Position numbers and translations under genes: made by a program. The notes under the pieces are model-generated. The model was not told the DNA's origin and did no database searches. It saw only the letters and a list, made by a program, of their open reading frames with translations. This document shows positions 44,401 through 53,581 of a DNA stretch of 64,000 nucleotides, piece after piece; position 1 is the stretch's first letter; each line of letters opens with the position of its first letter. Origin of the DNA: Methylocystis hirsuta (GTDB taxonomy: Bacteria; Pseudomonadota; Alphaproteobacteria; Rhizobiales; Beijerinckiaceae); NCBI RefSeq assembly GCF_003722355.1, contig NZ_QWDD01000004.1, positions 1 through 64,000 on the forward strand. Direction: 5' to 3'.

Positions 44401-45378
44401 AGAAAAGGACTCGCCGGCGCCGTCGCCGAGGCCACATTCACGCTGCCGCGCGCCATGTTCACGAAAGAGAGCTGGGTTCTCGAACCGAGGCCGGTGATGG
44501 ACCTGCTCGACAAGATCAGGCGCAATGGCGTGCCGCTCACGGAATATACGGGCGTGAAACCGCTATATGGAATCAAGACGGGATTGAATGAGGCCTTCTT
44601 GATCGATACGCCGACACGCGAGCGGTTGGTGCGCGATGATCCAGCTTGCGCGGAAATCATCAAGCCCTACTTGCGCGGACAGGACATCGAGCGCTGGCAC
44701 TCCCCCGACAGTGGGCTTTTCATGATTGTGCTCAAGTCGAGCGGGAATTTCGAGTGGCCATGGGCGAACGCCGCGGACGAAATGCAAGCCGAGGCGATTT
44801 TCGCGCAGACCTATCCCGCGCTGCATCGACACATGAAAGTTTTCGAGGAGTGGTTGGACGCAAAGACCAACAAGAAGGCGGGATTACGCCATCGCGAGGA
44901 TCGGGGACGCTTTTGGTGGGAATTACGCGCATGCGATTATTATGCAGCGTTCGAAAAGCCAAAGGTGCTTTATGTAGACATCACATGGTCCGCTTCGTTC
45001 AGCCTCGACCGATCCGGGCGGTTCACGAATAACACGGGTTATTTCATTCCGTCTGGAGACCCCTGGATCGTGTCGGTGCTGAACGCGCCAATCGGTTGGC
45101 ATTATTCGTGGCGGCGCGCGCAGCACGGTAAAGATGAAGCGCTGCGATATTTTACGAGTTTCGTCGAGGGCTATCCGATCCCTCCAATGCCAGCGAACGC
45201 GAAGTTCTCGACGCATGTTGAACGAATCGGCACCGAGCGATCCGAAGTTGCGCACGGAGTGCGTGCGATCCTCGACTGGCTCCGCCACGAATTCGGCCTC
45301 GACAAGCCGGGAACGACGCTGACACAGCCGCATCTGCTCGACGCCGACGGCTTCGTCGCCGCCTTGCGCAAGGTATAA
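41401..45378 (+). CDS. Type IIG restriction-modification enzyme
   Basis: The start is TTG 41401 (GGGGCGGG just upstream); the product has 1325 residues. The N-terminal nuclease shows a PD-ExK pattern (Asp89 in VPDALLF, Glu120 and Lys122 in VVEAKRW). The adenine methyltransferase domain has DPAMGSGHF (533-541) and NPPY (876-879). The C-terminal part includes KPYLRGQDIERW and FTNNTGYFIP, typical of the target recognition region of Eco57I-like enzymes. One chain both cuts and methylates DNA, so no separate subunits are needed. A BREX-type methylase is less likely given the nuclease motif. It lies 38 bases after the RES toxin. No frameshift is seen. Confidence 0.87.
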   Translation: MIDGGLFTRDFLIEGITATPQWTALDPQAVDRIRSDAVSLFSNLTAIKNPTEAVTEKDLIYPLLAAIGWGDRVFVQPNASVKGRADVPDALLFADEAAHDKARKEKSDWKRFQHGLCVVEAKRWNRVLDREETGKTPDVGVPSTQMLRYLRRVDDVTKGGLRWGILTNGRVWRLYWQGALSVAEDFLEIDLGKALNLPNCGLDILDKRPGRFADDAQWRAHTFKLFAALFGREAFLPFEGGQTFHDFARAKGKFWEARVAKNLSDTVFDEVFPALSDALTKADPTRKGELSSAYLEEVRHGALILLYRLLFVLYAEDRNLLPDETGPYADYCLTKMRFEIADCNTAGRDAPTSFVTYWPKLTSIFRAIANGDDALGIPPYNGGLFEPAAAPILERTQLPDAVIAKAIFGLSHEPDDGAGRGPKYINYRDLSVQQLGSVYERILEFGLRANDGGGVEIDADDEARHKSGSYYTPEELVTLIISRAVGPLIEERVATFKAKATALASDRHPIADRLKVLTAHDPAIAILSLKICDPAMGSGHFLVSLVDWLADEVLDAMAEAAALVSWGAYTSPLAERIDAVRTKILSEAKAHRWPIVESQLDDRHVVRRMVLKRVVHGVDKNPMAVELAKVSLWLHSFTVGAPLSFLDHHLRCGDSVIGAFVRPTVDALQARGALFNLGQITRVEQVAGLMSEIEETTDNDIAEVASSKAKFGAVEDVIEPIEALFSLLTAERLMGVFDAAPKKAPDMRKLAGKSEKQLAKARADAKSFERAAALQLVLEGTFGDPIRLAAGAERVAPPELVKQLALLPEAPPDQQSLFPAISVDDQRRVIADALVEEARALAELHHFFHWEIGFPNIWSNLASAEPIGGFDAVIGNPPYVRQELLGDEVKRALKRSYAAFDGMADLYVYFYEQGLRLLRPGGRMGYVVTNKWLKAGYAENLRDLFAARGWLEFVADFGHAKHFFPDADVFPSVLVMRKPDRTVPVPADAAICVIPREAVPRKGLAGAVAEATFTLPRAMFTKESWVLEPRPVMDLLDKIRRNGVPLTEYTGVKPLYGIKTGLNEAFLIDTPTRERLVRDDPACAEIIKPYLRGQDIERWHSPDSGLFMIVLKSSGNFEWPWANAADEMQAEAIFAQTYPALHRHMKVFEEWLDAKTNKKAGLRHREDRGRFWWELRACDYYAAFEKPKVLYVDITWSASFSLDRSGRFTNNTGYFIPSGDPWIVSVLNAPIGWHYSWRRAQHGKDEALRYFTSFVEGYPIPPMPANAKFSTHVERIGTERSEVAHGVRAILDWLRHEFGLDKPGTTLTQPHLLDADGFVAALRKV

Positions 45379-45500
45379 AGCGCGGGCGCAAAGTGTACCA
45401 CTGAACCGGCTTTGATCTGCCGCTTTGATGGCGGGACAAAAGTGTACCGGTCCTGATAGGCCGAATCGATGTCTTTGAAAGGCATGGAGAGGCCGAAAGG

Positions 45501-47027
45501 ATGTTCACAGTGGAACTCTATGCCGCGATACGACGCGCAGTGATGGCGGACGGGCTGAGCCGGCGGGAGGCGGCTAAGCGCTTTGGCGTTCATCGCAACA
45601 CGATCACGAAGATGCTCCAATATTCGATTCCGCCGGGCTATCGGCGGCGCGAGCGGCCGGCATCGAAGAAGCTGGGGCCGTATATGGCCTGGATCGACAA
45701 TATTCTGGAGGGCGACCGGAGCGTTCACAAAAAGCAGCGGCATACGGCGCAGCGGATTTTTGAACGGTTACGGGACGAAGAGGGGTTTTCCGGCGGCTAC
45801 ACGATCGTTCGCGAGTATGTGGCGCGGGCGCTGTTGCGGTCGCGCGAGATGTTTATTCCGTTGAGCCATTGCCCCGGACAGGCGCAGGCGGATTTTGGCG
45901 AGGCGGACGGCTACATCGCCGGCAAGAAGGTCCGCTTTCATTACTTTTGCGTGGACCTGCCGCACTCGGACAGTTGCTTCGTCAAGGCCTATCCCGCCGA
46001 GACAGCGGAAGCCTTTTGCGATGGTCATGTGGCGGCGTTCGATTTTTTCGGCGGCGTGCCGCAGTCGATTTTATACGACAACACTCGGCTCGCCGTTGCA
46101 AAGATCGTGAAGGGCGGCAGGCGCCTGCGTTCGCAAATGTTTGCCGAACTCCAAAGCCATTATCTGTTTGAGGATCGCTTCGGCAGACCGGGCAAAGGCA
46201 ATGACAAGGGCAAGGTCGAGGGGCTGGTCGGCTATGTCCGGCGCAACTTCATGACGCCTCTGCCTGTCGCGGAGAGTTTCGACGCGCTCAACGTAAGGCT
46301 CCTCGACGCCTGCACGAAGCGACGACAGGCAATATTGCGCGGCCAGTCGATGACGATCAGCGAACGCATGCAGTCGGACATATCCGCGTTCATGCCGTTG
46401 CCGCCGACCCCTTATGACGCCTGTCACAAGATTGCGACGCGCGTCTCGTCCATGTCGTTGGTGCGCTACCGCAACAACGATTACTCGGTTCCAACCCGCT
46501 ATGGCCATCAAGAGGTGTTGGCGAAGGGTTACGTCGACAGAGTCGAGATTGTCTGTCGCGGTGAGACGGTCGCCGTGCATGCGCGCAGCTACGACAAGGC
46601 CGAGTTCATTTATAATCCGCTGCATTATCTCGCCTTGCTCGAACACAAGAGCCAGGCGCTCGATCAGGCCGCGCCGCTCGACGACTGGCGCCTCGCCGAT
46701 TGCGTCTATCGTCTGCGGCGGCTGATGGAGGCGCGCATGGGGAACAGCGGGCGCCGCGAGTTCATCCAGGTGCTGCGGCTGATGGAGGACTTCCATCAAC
46801 ATCTCGTCGAACAGGCCATCGCGGAGGCGCTGCGTCTTGGCGCAATCAGTTTTGACGCGGTGAAGATGCTCCTGCTCGCCAAATTGGAGAACCGGCCAGC
46901 CCGGCTCGATCTGACATTCTATCCCTATCTGCCAGTGGCGACAGTCGGCGCGACAGACCCGCGCGCCTATCTCGGGCTCGTCGCCAACGCAGCCGCTATC
47001 GAGCCAAGTGCACGAGTTTCGGCATGA
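45501..47027 (+). CDS. istA: IS21-family transposase IstA
   Basis: The product has 508 residues. An N-terminal helix-turn-helix (LSRREAAKRFGVHRNTITKML) is followed by a DDE integrase core: QADFGEADG, ILYDNTRLAV and KGKVEGLVGYVRRNF, and a C-terminal region ending in VSA. It catalyses transposition with the IstB helper. AAAGG precedes ATG 45501. Its stop overlaps istB by four bases. The gene is intact. Confidence 0.95.
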   Translation: MFTVELYAAIRRAVMADGLSRREAAKRFGVHRNTITKMLQYSIPPGYRRRERPASKKLGPYMAWIDNILEGDRSVHKKQRHTAQRIFERLRDEEGFSGGYTIVREYVARALLRSREMFIPLSHCPGQAQADFGEADGYIAGKKVRFHYFCVDLPHSDSCFVKAYPAETAEAFCDGHVAAFDFFGGVPQSILYDNTRLAVAKIVKGGRRLRSQMFAELQSHYLFEDRFGRPGKGNDKGKVEGLVGYVRRNFMTPLPVAESFDALNVRLLDACTKRRQAILRGQSMTISERMQSDISAFMPLPPTPYDACHKIATRVSSMSLVRYRNNDYSVPTRYGHQEVLAKGYVDRVEIVCRGETVAVHARSYDKAEFIYNPLHYLALLEHKSQALDQAAPLDDWRLADCVYRLRRLMEARMGNSGRREFIQVLRLMEDFHQHLVEQAIAEALRLGAISFDAVKMLLLAKLENRPARLDLTFYPYLPVATVGATDPRAYLGLVANAAAIEPSARVSA

Positions 47028-47866
47028 GCGCCTCGCAGGAGTCGACCTCCCAAACGATCGTCGCGCCGCAGGTGCTACTGGGCAATCACCTCAAGGCGTT
47101 GAAGCTTCCCACCTTCGCGCGCGAATATGAGAAAGTGGCGCTGGAATCGGCGCAAGATCGCGCCGATTATCCGCGCTATTTGCTGCGCCTGTGCGAACTG
47201 GAGCGCATCGATCGCGAGCGGCGCAATGTCGAGCGTCGCATTCGCCTGGCGCGCTTTACGCAGATCAAGAGCCTCGACACATTCGACTTCGCCGCGCAGC
47301 CGTCACTCAACAAGCCGCTGGTTCTGGAGCTGGCGCGGTGCGAATGGATAGAGAAGCGACAGAACTGCATCGCGCTGGGTCCATCCGGAACCGGCAAGAC
47401 TCACGTCGCGCTCGCCCTTGGGCTCGCCGCTTGCCAAAAGGGCTTCAGCGTCGCCTTCACCTCGGCCGCCGCTCTCGTGCACGAACTCATGGAAGCGCGC
47501 GACGAGCGCCGCCTGCGGGCGCTGCAAAAGCATCTCAACACCGTCAAATTGCTGATCGTCGATGAGCTGGGCTACGTGCCGTTCACGGCGGTTGGTTCTG
47601 AACTGCTCTTCGAGGTCTTCAGCCAGCGCTATGAACGTGGCGCCACGCTGGTGACCAGCAATCTGCCATTCGATGAATGGACGTCGGTGTTCGGGTCGGA
47701 ACGGCTCACCGGCGCACTGCTCGATCGGCTCACCCATCATGTCCACATTCTGGAGATGAACGGCGACAGCTATCGTCTCGCGACAGCCAGGAAGGCGCAA
47801 CGGCGCAATGCCGACGAGCCTAGCGTAAGCCCAAGAACCAAGGGAGAAGCCGACGCAGACATTTAA
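47024..47866 (+). CDS. istB: IS21-family helper ATPase IstB
   Basis: The product has 280 residues: an AAA+ ATPase with Walker A GPSGTGKTHVALAL, Walker B KLLIVDELGYVPF and the sensor region ERGATLVTSNLPFDEW. IstB loads IstA on target DNA. Overlap with istA (ATGA) suggests coupled translation. The gene is intact, so the element may be active. Confidence 0.95.
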   Translation: MSASQESTSQTIVAPQVLLGNHLKALKLPTFAREYEKVALESAQDRADYPRYLLRLCELERIDRERRNVERRIRLARFTQIKSLDTFDFAAQPSLNKPLVLELARCEWIEKRQNCIALGPSGTGKTHVALALGLAACQKGFSVAFTSAAALVHELMEARDERRLRALQKHLNTVKLLIVDELGYVPFTAVGSELLFEVFSQRYERGATLVTSNLPFDEWTSVFGSERLTGALLDRLTHHVHILEMNGDSYRLATARKAQRRNADEPSVSPRTKGEADADI

Positions 47867-47875
47867 CCGCCGCCG

Positions 47876-47922
47876 CGCGCATTGAAGCGCGCTTCGCTAC
47901 GCTCCGCGCGCCTCAATGCGCG
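47876..47922 (+). terminator. 17-bp hairpin after istB
   Basis: Arms 47876-47892 and 47906-47922 pair at 16 of 17 positions around a 13-base loop, 10 bases after the istB stop. It is GC-rich, with no T run. Confidence 0.55.
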
Positions 47923-48019
47923 CGACAACCCAACTCACAAGGGCTTCACGGCCCTTTTCTCTCAACCAGAACGGTACACTTTTACGCCGCCATCTGGCAC
48001 AATTTGTCGCCGCCGTTGA

Positions 48020-49789
48020 CAGCGCGCCCGGCCGCGGGCGCTGCACGGCGCCGCGCGCTTTGCCACGCCGCGCGAGATCGAGCAAGCCGACTTGCGGGCG
48101 AAACATGGTCTGTTGCTCGCCCAGACCAACGGCAAGCTCTTGACCTTCGGCGGCGCGGAGCATGTCATCGTCTATGCGCCGACGCGATCCGGCAAGGGCG
48201 TCGGCGTTGTCATCCCTAATCTTCTCTCCTGGACCGACAGTGTCGTCGTCCTCGACATCAAGAGGGAGAATTTTATCAAGACAGCGGGATTTCGCGCGGC
48301 GCACGGCCAAAAGGTCCATCTCTTCGATCCCTTGGACCCCGAGGGCCGCACGGCGCGCTATAATCCGCTCTCAGCCGCGCGCCGCGATCCGGCCGATCTC
48401 TATGACGATCTGCAGAGGATCGCCGGCATGCTGTTTCCGCCCGATCCCCGCGGCGATCCGTTCTGGACGGAAGCGGCGCGTTCGGCCTTCATCGCCATCG
48501 GCGGCTATGTCGCCGAAACGCCGCAACTCCCTTTCACCATCGGCGAAATCCTGCGCCAATTGACGGCGGCGAGCGATGTGAAGGCGCATTTCGAGAGTGT
48601 CATGAAGGCGCGAACAACAGGCCCGGAGCAGCTCTCGGCGCCTTGCGTCGCGGCGCTCAACGACTTCATCGCCGCCTCGGAAAACACGCTGCAATCAGTT
48701 CGCAAGACCGTCACCGCCCGCCTCGGGCTCTGGCTCAATCCGCGCATCGACGCCGCGACGGCGGCGAGCGATTTCGATCTGAGCAAATTGCGCAGCGAAT
48801 CGATCTCGATCTATCTCGCGGTCACGCCCGACAATCTCGACCGGCTGGCGCCGCTCCTCAATCTCTTCTTCCAGCAGGTCGTCGATCTTAACGCCCGCGA
48901 ATTGCCCGAGCACAATCCAACGCATTCGCGCCAGCTGTTGCTCCTCCTCGACGAATTCCCATCTCTCGGACATGTCGGCGTGCTGGCGAAAAGCGTCGCC
49001 TTCGTCGCCGGCTATGGCATAAGGCTTCTGACGATCTTGCAGAGCCCCTCGCAATTACGCGCGATCTATGGCGCGGACGAAGCCAAGAATTTCTTGACCA
49101 ATCATGCCGTCGAGGTCGTCTTCACGCCAAAGGAGCACGATGTCGCCGTCGAACTCTCGGAACGGTTCGGCACGCAGACCGTAGAGGCGAAGAGCCGCTC
49201 GCGGCCCTGGGGCCTCTCCAACCGATCCCGCTCGGAGACGGTCTCGGATCACAGACGCCCCCTGCTGCTGCCGCAGGAATTGAAACTCGTCGCAAAGGGC
49301 AAGGCCTTCGTGCTGATGGCCGGCGTGCCGCCGATCCTCGCCGACAAGCTTGTCTACCATGAAGATCGCCGCTTCACCGCCCGGCTCGCCCCGCCGCCCA
49401 TCATCAAACCGATGCTGACGCCGACGCATGCGGCGCTCGCGTCGCAGCTTCTGCAATTGAGGCAGGACGTCGCGGAATTGCGCGCCATCGTCATTCGCCG
49501 GCCGCTGACCGAGGCGGAAATCGACGATCCGGGGTCAATCCCGGCGGACGCGCTCTCGAGCCTCGCCGACGTGCCGCTCGATTTGGAGAACGTCTCGGAA
49601 GAAGCGCTCAACGCCTGGGTGTCGGGTTATATCGATGGCGCTGCACGTTATGACGAGGCCTCGGAGGCGAGCGAAGCGAGCGAGAATTCATGTGCAACCC
49701 GGCCGGACGAGGCCGAAGACGCGCGAGCCAAGGGCTCATCCGGGCGCGGTCAGCGGCGCAAACGAAGTCGGGAGATGAGCCGTGGCTGA
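48020..49789 (+). pseudogene. VirD4/TraG coupling protein, 5'-truncated by IS21
   Basis: The frame opens after TGA 48017 with FATPREIEQADL, a block normally preceded by about 100 residues with membrane helices that are missing. TTG 48092 is the first possible start (565 residues). The ATPase core remains: Walker A APTRSGKGVGVVIPNLL, ENFIKTAGFRA, LLDEFPSLGH (Walker B) and YGIRLLTILQSPSQL. Coupling proteins link the relaxosome to a type IV secretion channel and need their membrane anchor. The C-terminal 80 residues are acidic and low-complexity. The right end of the IS21 element lies immediately upstream, so insertion plus deletion explains the loss. The remaining ATPase is unlikely to support conjugation. 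Confidence 0.85.
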
Positions 49790-50597
49790 GAAGGAGAAAG
49801 ACGACAGCCGCGCGTTCGAATTGAAGCGAGCCGCGCGAGGCGGCAACGACGAACGGACGGTGGACGCCTCCGATCGACGCGCAGCTCCGGGATCGAGCGG
49901 CGCAGCCGAGTTCGATTCCTTGCCCCCGCATCTGCGTCGCAAATATTGCGTCGTGGAGATCGATGCCGCTGAAGCGAGGATTTACGCCGATCGAGGCGGC
50001 GAATATCTGGTGGCGAAGGCCGGCCGCGACCGCCTCGTCACACAGGTGGCCAGCATCGAGATCGTTCGCGACCTCGTCGCCATTGCGGCTCATAGAGGCT
50101 GGCAAAGGATCGAGCTCACAGGCTCGTTGGAATTTAAGCGGGAGGCCTGGCTCGCCGCGTCAGCGCGCGGGATCGAGGCGAAGGGATACGAGCCGACGGA
50201 GCTCGATCGCGCCGCGCTCGCAAAGATGCAGAAGGGATTCGAACGAGGCGACAAGGCGCCTGCCTTCGAGCGTGACAGGACGAATGCAGCGTCACAGCCA
50301 ATGCAGCGCTCGTCGTCTGGTCCAACGGAGCGGGATCGCGCAAATGGAAGCAGCGACCGGAACGCACGCTCGCACCTCGCCGTCATTGAACGCGTTGCCC
50401 TCGCGGCCTTCCCGAAAGACCCGGAAGCGCGCAAGCGCGTTCTCGACGCCGCGCGCGAGCGCGTGACGCAGCATCGCCATCGCGGCGCCCGCTTCGATCG
50501 GGCGGAAATAATCGAGCGGACAGGGCCGACACGCGAAGCGCCAGTCGCGACGAAGCAACGAACAAGAGGCGCCGGTCGCGCCGACCGAAGTCGTTGA
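49782..50597 (+). CDS. LPD7-domain protein of conjugation region
   Basis: The product has 271 residues. The middle (residues about 48-145) matches the LPD7 domain of large polyvalent and relaxase-associated proteins: LPPHLRRKY, EYLVAKAGRDRLVTQ, VRDLVAIAAHRGWQRIELTG and WLAASARGIEAKGYEPTELD. The ends are basic and disordered. LPD7 proteins travel with conjugative elements and are often fused to relaxases or helicases; here the domain is free-standing. It overlaps the traG remnant by eight bases, so it shared that operon. Confidence 0.75.
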   Translation: MAEKEKDDSRAFELKRAARGGNDERTVDASDRRAAPGSSGAAEFDSLPPHLRRKYCVVEIDAAEARIYADRGGEYLVAKAGRDRLVTQVASIEIVRDLVAIAAHRGWQRIELTGSLEFKREAWLAASARGIEAKGYEPTELDRAALAKMQKGFERGDKAPAFERDRTNAASQPMQRSSSGPTERDRANGSSDRNARSHLAVIERVALAAFPKDPEARKRVLDAARERVTQHRHRGARFDRAEIIERTGPTREAPVATKQRTRGAGRADRSR

Positions 50598-50793
50598 TTT
50601 CCACTTGAACCGCATCCCAAATCTTGGTCTTTGGCGTTGGAACATAGAAGGCGCAGCAAGCGTTTGGGCTGTCGACCGACTCAAGGTCTGCCTTGCTTGT
50701 GGAATTCTTGGATCGGCAAAGGCGGGCGCCAGATCGCCGGGGTCGACGCGGTAATTGCCAGTTTTATTGCCGCACTTCATGCGGCGGAAACAC

Positions 50794-50823
50794 TTGCAGC
50801 TTGCGGCGAATAGGCGCTATAAA
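50794..50823 (+). promoter_or_regulatory. Promoter of second Fic gene
   Basis: TTGCAG (50794-50799) is followed after 18 bases by TATAAA (50818-50823), 22 bases upstream of the ATG. Confidence 0.5.
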
Positions 50824-50845
50824 CACCGCAAAAGACGCGGTGATT

Positions 50846-51949
50846 ATGGCTTACGTTCACGAACATAAAGACTGGCCTGCCTTCAGATGGAGCCAGGAAC
50901 GCTTGGCCGATCGCCTCGCCGCCGTCCGCCACCGGCAGGGACGGCTGATCGGGCGCATGGAGGGTCTTGGCTTTCAGCTGCGCGCGGAAGCGGTCCTTCA
51001 GACTCTCACTGAAGAAGTCCTGAAATCCAGCGAAATCGAAGGAGAGCTGCTCGACAAGGAACAGGTGCGCTCGTCCATCGCGCGTCGTCTCGGCATGAAC
51101 ATCGCCGGACTTGTCCCGGCCGATCGCGACGTGGAAGGCGTCGTCGAGATGATGCTCGACGCCACCCAGAATTATATGGCGCCACTGACAAAAGGGCGGC
51201 TGTTCGGCTGGCACGCCGCGCTGTTTCCGACTGGTCGCAGCGGAATGCGTAAGATCGCCGTTGGCGCGTGGCGCGCCAACGCGTCAGGTCCGATGCAGGT
51301 CGTCTCGGGACCGATCGGACGCGAACATGTGCATTTCGAGGCGCCCGATGCAGAAAGAGTCGACGAAGAGATGCGTGCGTTCCTCGATTGGTTCGAGGGT
51401 GACGTCGCAATCGATCCGGTCATCAAAGCTGGCGTCGCGCATCTATGGTTCGTCACCATCCATCCGTTCGAGGACGGCAATGGCCGGATCGCACGTGCGG
51501 TCGCCGATCTTGCGCTCACGCGTTCCGAGGGCACTCCGCAGCGGTTCTACAGCATGTCGGCGCAAATCCGCCTGGAGCGGAACGCCTATTACGACATCCT
51601 GGAAGCGACGCAGAAAGGCGACCTCGATATTACCCCCTGGCTCGAATGGTTCCTCGACTGCTTGAATCGAGCGTTCGACGCCGCGGAAACGATCTTGGCT
51701 TCCGTCTTACGAAAAGCGCGCTTCTGGGACGCTCGCGCCGGGGAACGGCTCAATGACCGTCAACGCCTCATCATCAATCGGCTGCTGAACGGCTTCGAGG
51801 GCAAGCTCACATCTTCGAAATGGGCGAAGCTCGCCAAATGTTCACAAGACACTGCGCTGCGCGACATCGACGACCTCCTCCAGCGCGGCATCCTGGTCAA
51901 AGGCGCCGCGGGCGGTCGAAGCACGAGCTACTCGCTGCGAGAAGTCTGA
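50846..51949 (+). CDS. Fic family protein, DUF4172 type
   Basis: The product has 367 residues. The N-terminal DUF4172-like region (AFRWSQERLADRLAAVRHRQGRL) contains the inhibitory motif SSEIEG (61-66). The catalytic motif HPFEDGNGR is at 206-214. A C-terminal winged helix (SSKWAKLAKCSQDTALRDIDDLL) suggests autoregulation or DNA binding. The reaction is AMP transfer to protein hydroxyls, kept low by the inhibitory helix. It differs from the first Fic protein of this window and is not its duplicate. It stands alone with its own promoter between the LPD7 gene and the convergent relaxase gene. Confidence 0.88.
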   Translation: MAYVHEHKDWPAFRWSQERLADRLAAVRHRQGRLIGRMEGLGFQLRAEAVLQTLTEEVLKSSEIEGELLDKEQVRSSIARRLGMNIAGLVPADRDVEGVVEMMLDATQNYMAPLTKGRLFGWHAALFPTGRSGMRKIAVGAWRANASGPMQVVSGPIGREHVHFEAPDAERVDEEMRAFLDWFEGDVAIDPVIKAGVAHLWFVTIHPFEDGNGRIARAVADLALTRSEGTPQRFYSMSAQIRLERNAYYDILEATQKGDLDITPWLEWFLDCLNRAFDAAETILASVLRKARFWDARAGERLNDRQRLIINRLLNGFEGKLTSSKWAKLAKCSQDTALRDIDDLLQRGILVKGAAGGRSTSYSLREV

Positions 51950-52016
51950 GCATCGACGGAAACGACAATTCTTTTCAGTGCGGCAGCTGGCCGGATTCAA
52001 AACGAAAGGCCGTGGG

Positions 52017-53066
52017 TCAGCGATCGTCATCGACGCCGCGTCTCTCCTTGCGCCTCGAAGGAGTTCGGGCGCCGCGACGCGTGAGGCTATCGATAAGCTC
52101 TCTTCTCAATTGATCGCGCTTCGTTTCGGGAGCAGTCATTTCGGCGGCGAACCGCCGCAGCTGCTTCGCAAGCTCGTTATCAGCAGGATCGCCAGATCGC
52201 TCGAGATCCCCCCCATGTATCCGATATGAATCGCGGATCGCCGCCTGCCGGTCGCGCGTCTTTGCCTCCCAAGGGCGCAGCGAACTCTTGCCCGCACGCG
52301 CTTCATTCACGATCTCCTCGCGAGCGAGCCGCTCCACCCGCGGCTGCTCGCCGCGCTTCCTGATCGTGCGAACGACGCCGCGCTCGGCTTTCCTAACCTT
52401 GCCGCGTGCGCGGCGCGGCGTCGCCTCCGCCTCGACCCCGCGCAATCGCAATTCGCCGGCGAAGTGCTCGCGCCATGCCGCGAGATCGCCTTTACGCGGA
52501 TTGAGCCGCCTTCCGTCATAACCGAGCGAGCGCACTGTGAGGTGGACGTGCGGATGCTCGTCGTCGAGATGCTGCACGAAGACGTAGTCGTGCCGCCCCC
52601 CGAAGGTTTCGATCGCAAAGGCACGGACGGCATCCTTCACGGCGATGGGGTCCGTTCCGGGCGGCATCGACAGGATGATGTTATGGGATAATGGCCCGTC
52701 CCGGCGCCGGCTTTCATCGAGCGCCGCGTCGTCTGCCCACTGTGCTTGGATATCGCGTAAGCCTTGCCGCCCTTCCAGGACGGCGCCGGTTTCCGTCTCC
52801 GCCGCCAGTCCGCCGTTGCGGGTGATATATTCGAGATGTGATTTCAAATGGCCAACGGTCTTGGTCTTGCCGGTAATCTTAACCATCACCTCCGGCGCCT
52901 TGGCGACGATCCGCTGCAACTTGGCGCGCATCGCGGGCGTAAGCTTTCGCGGATCGACAAGATCGGGCATTTCCCATTTCGAGCGTTTCGGCTTTCGAAC
53001 CGGCGTTTGCCAGACATAGGAAATCGGCGGCAGTTCGATGTCGCAGTCTCCCTCGCCGCTCATCAA
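52017..53066 (-). CDS. Relaxase (VirD2-like mobilisation nuclease)
   Basis: The product has up to 349 residues. The relaxase fold is visible: a candidate Tyr nucleophile in KSHLEYITRNG (about residue 80) and the metal-binding histidine cluster HLDDEHPHVHLTVRSLG (about 165-182). A basic C-terminal half (RRARGKVRKAERG, RTIRKRGEQPRVERL) probably carries the secretion signal. The enzyme nicks oriT and leads the strand into a recipient. It overlaps the mobC gene by four bases and follows it. The coupling-protein gene nearby is truncated, so mobilisation would need helper functions. Confidence 0.85.
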   Translation of the reverse strand: MMSGEGDCDIELPPISYVWQTPVRKPKRSKWEMPDLVDPRKLTPAMRAKLQRIVAKAPEVMVKITGKTKTVGHLKSHLEYITRNGGLAAETETGAVLEGRQGLRDIQAQWADDAALDESRRRDGPLSHNIILSMPPGTDPIAVKDAVRAFAIETFGGRHDYVFVQHLDDEHPHVHLTVRSLGYDGRRLNPRKGDLAAWREHFAGELRLRGVEAEATPRRARGKVRKAERGVVRTIRKRGEQPRVERLAREEIVNEARAGKSSLRPWEAKTRDRQAAIRDSYRIHGGDLERSGDPADNELAKQLRRFAAEMTAPETKRDQLRRELIDSLTRRGARTPSRRKERRGVDDDR

Positions 53067-53581
53067 CGGCCCACCCAGTAATCGGCGTTCCGCTTCAGCG
53101 CCGCGCGCAACTCGGCGAGCGCTCCCTCGATGCGCGCCGAGGCCTCCCGGATCGCTTCGGCGTCGGTCTTCACCGAACGTCCGATCAGCCGATCGAGATT
53201 GGCGGCGCGAGCGATCTGATTGATGTTGCCGCCGATGTAATTCAACTCGCGGGCCACCGCTCGCAGCGCCTGGCGTTCGTCATGCGTCTGCTGCACGGGG
53301 AAGCCGATCCGCGCCCGCACAAGCGACGCAATCCATTGCGTGCGATTCATGCCGCGCTGCGCGGCGATCATCGCGAGCAGATGCAGCTCGCTTTCGCTCA
53401 GTCTGATCGTCACCTTGCGCGACGCTCCAGTCGCGAGCATCCCCTGCGCTGGCGCCTTCCCATTTCCCACCGCCTGCTCGACGAGACGCCGCATCAAGGC
53501 GGACTTGCCGCCTTCACCAGCCGCCATCGCCGCGAATTTTTCCGCCAGCGCATCGTCGATATGAAATCCCAGAAACGCCAT
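53063..53581 (-). CDS. mobC: MobC-type relaxosome accessory protein
   Basis: From ATG 53581 (GGAAAGGA upstream) the product has 172 residues. A ribbon-helix-helix-like start (RKVTIRLSESELHLLAMIAAQRGM, given in order) leads to the MobC signature ELNYIGGNINQIARAANLD. MobC opens DNA at oriT and helps the relaxase bind. A longer frame starts at 53791 but its extra 70 residues show no family similarity. The order mobC-relaxase is standard, and oriT usually lies just upstream of mobC. Confidence 0.85.
   Translation of the reverse strand: MAFLGFHIDDALAEKFAAMAAGEGGKSALMRRLVEQAVGNGKAPAQGMLATGASRKVTIRLSESELHLLAMIAAQRGMNRTQWIASLVRARIGFPVQQTHDERQALRAVARELNYIGGNINQIARAANLDRLIGRSVKTDAEAIREASARIEGALAELRAALKRNADYWVGR

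Larger units (their letters stand above)
45391..48000 (+). mobile_element. IS21-family element (approximate ends)
   Basis: The istA-istB pair is bounded by related ends. On the left, GATGGCGG, three bases, then AAAAGTGTACCG starts at 45427, with another AAGTGTACC at 45391. On the right, the same motif reads in reverse and ends near 47994. Multiple end repeats of this sort are normal for IS21. The exact outer boundaries and target duplication could not be fixed by eye. The right end abuts a 5'-truncated traG gene. Confidence 0.85.
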
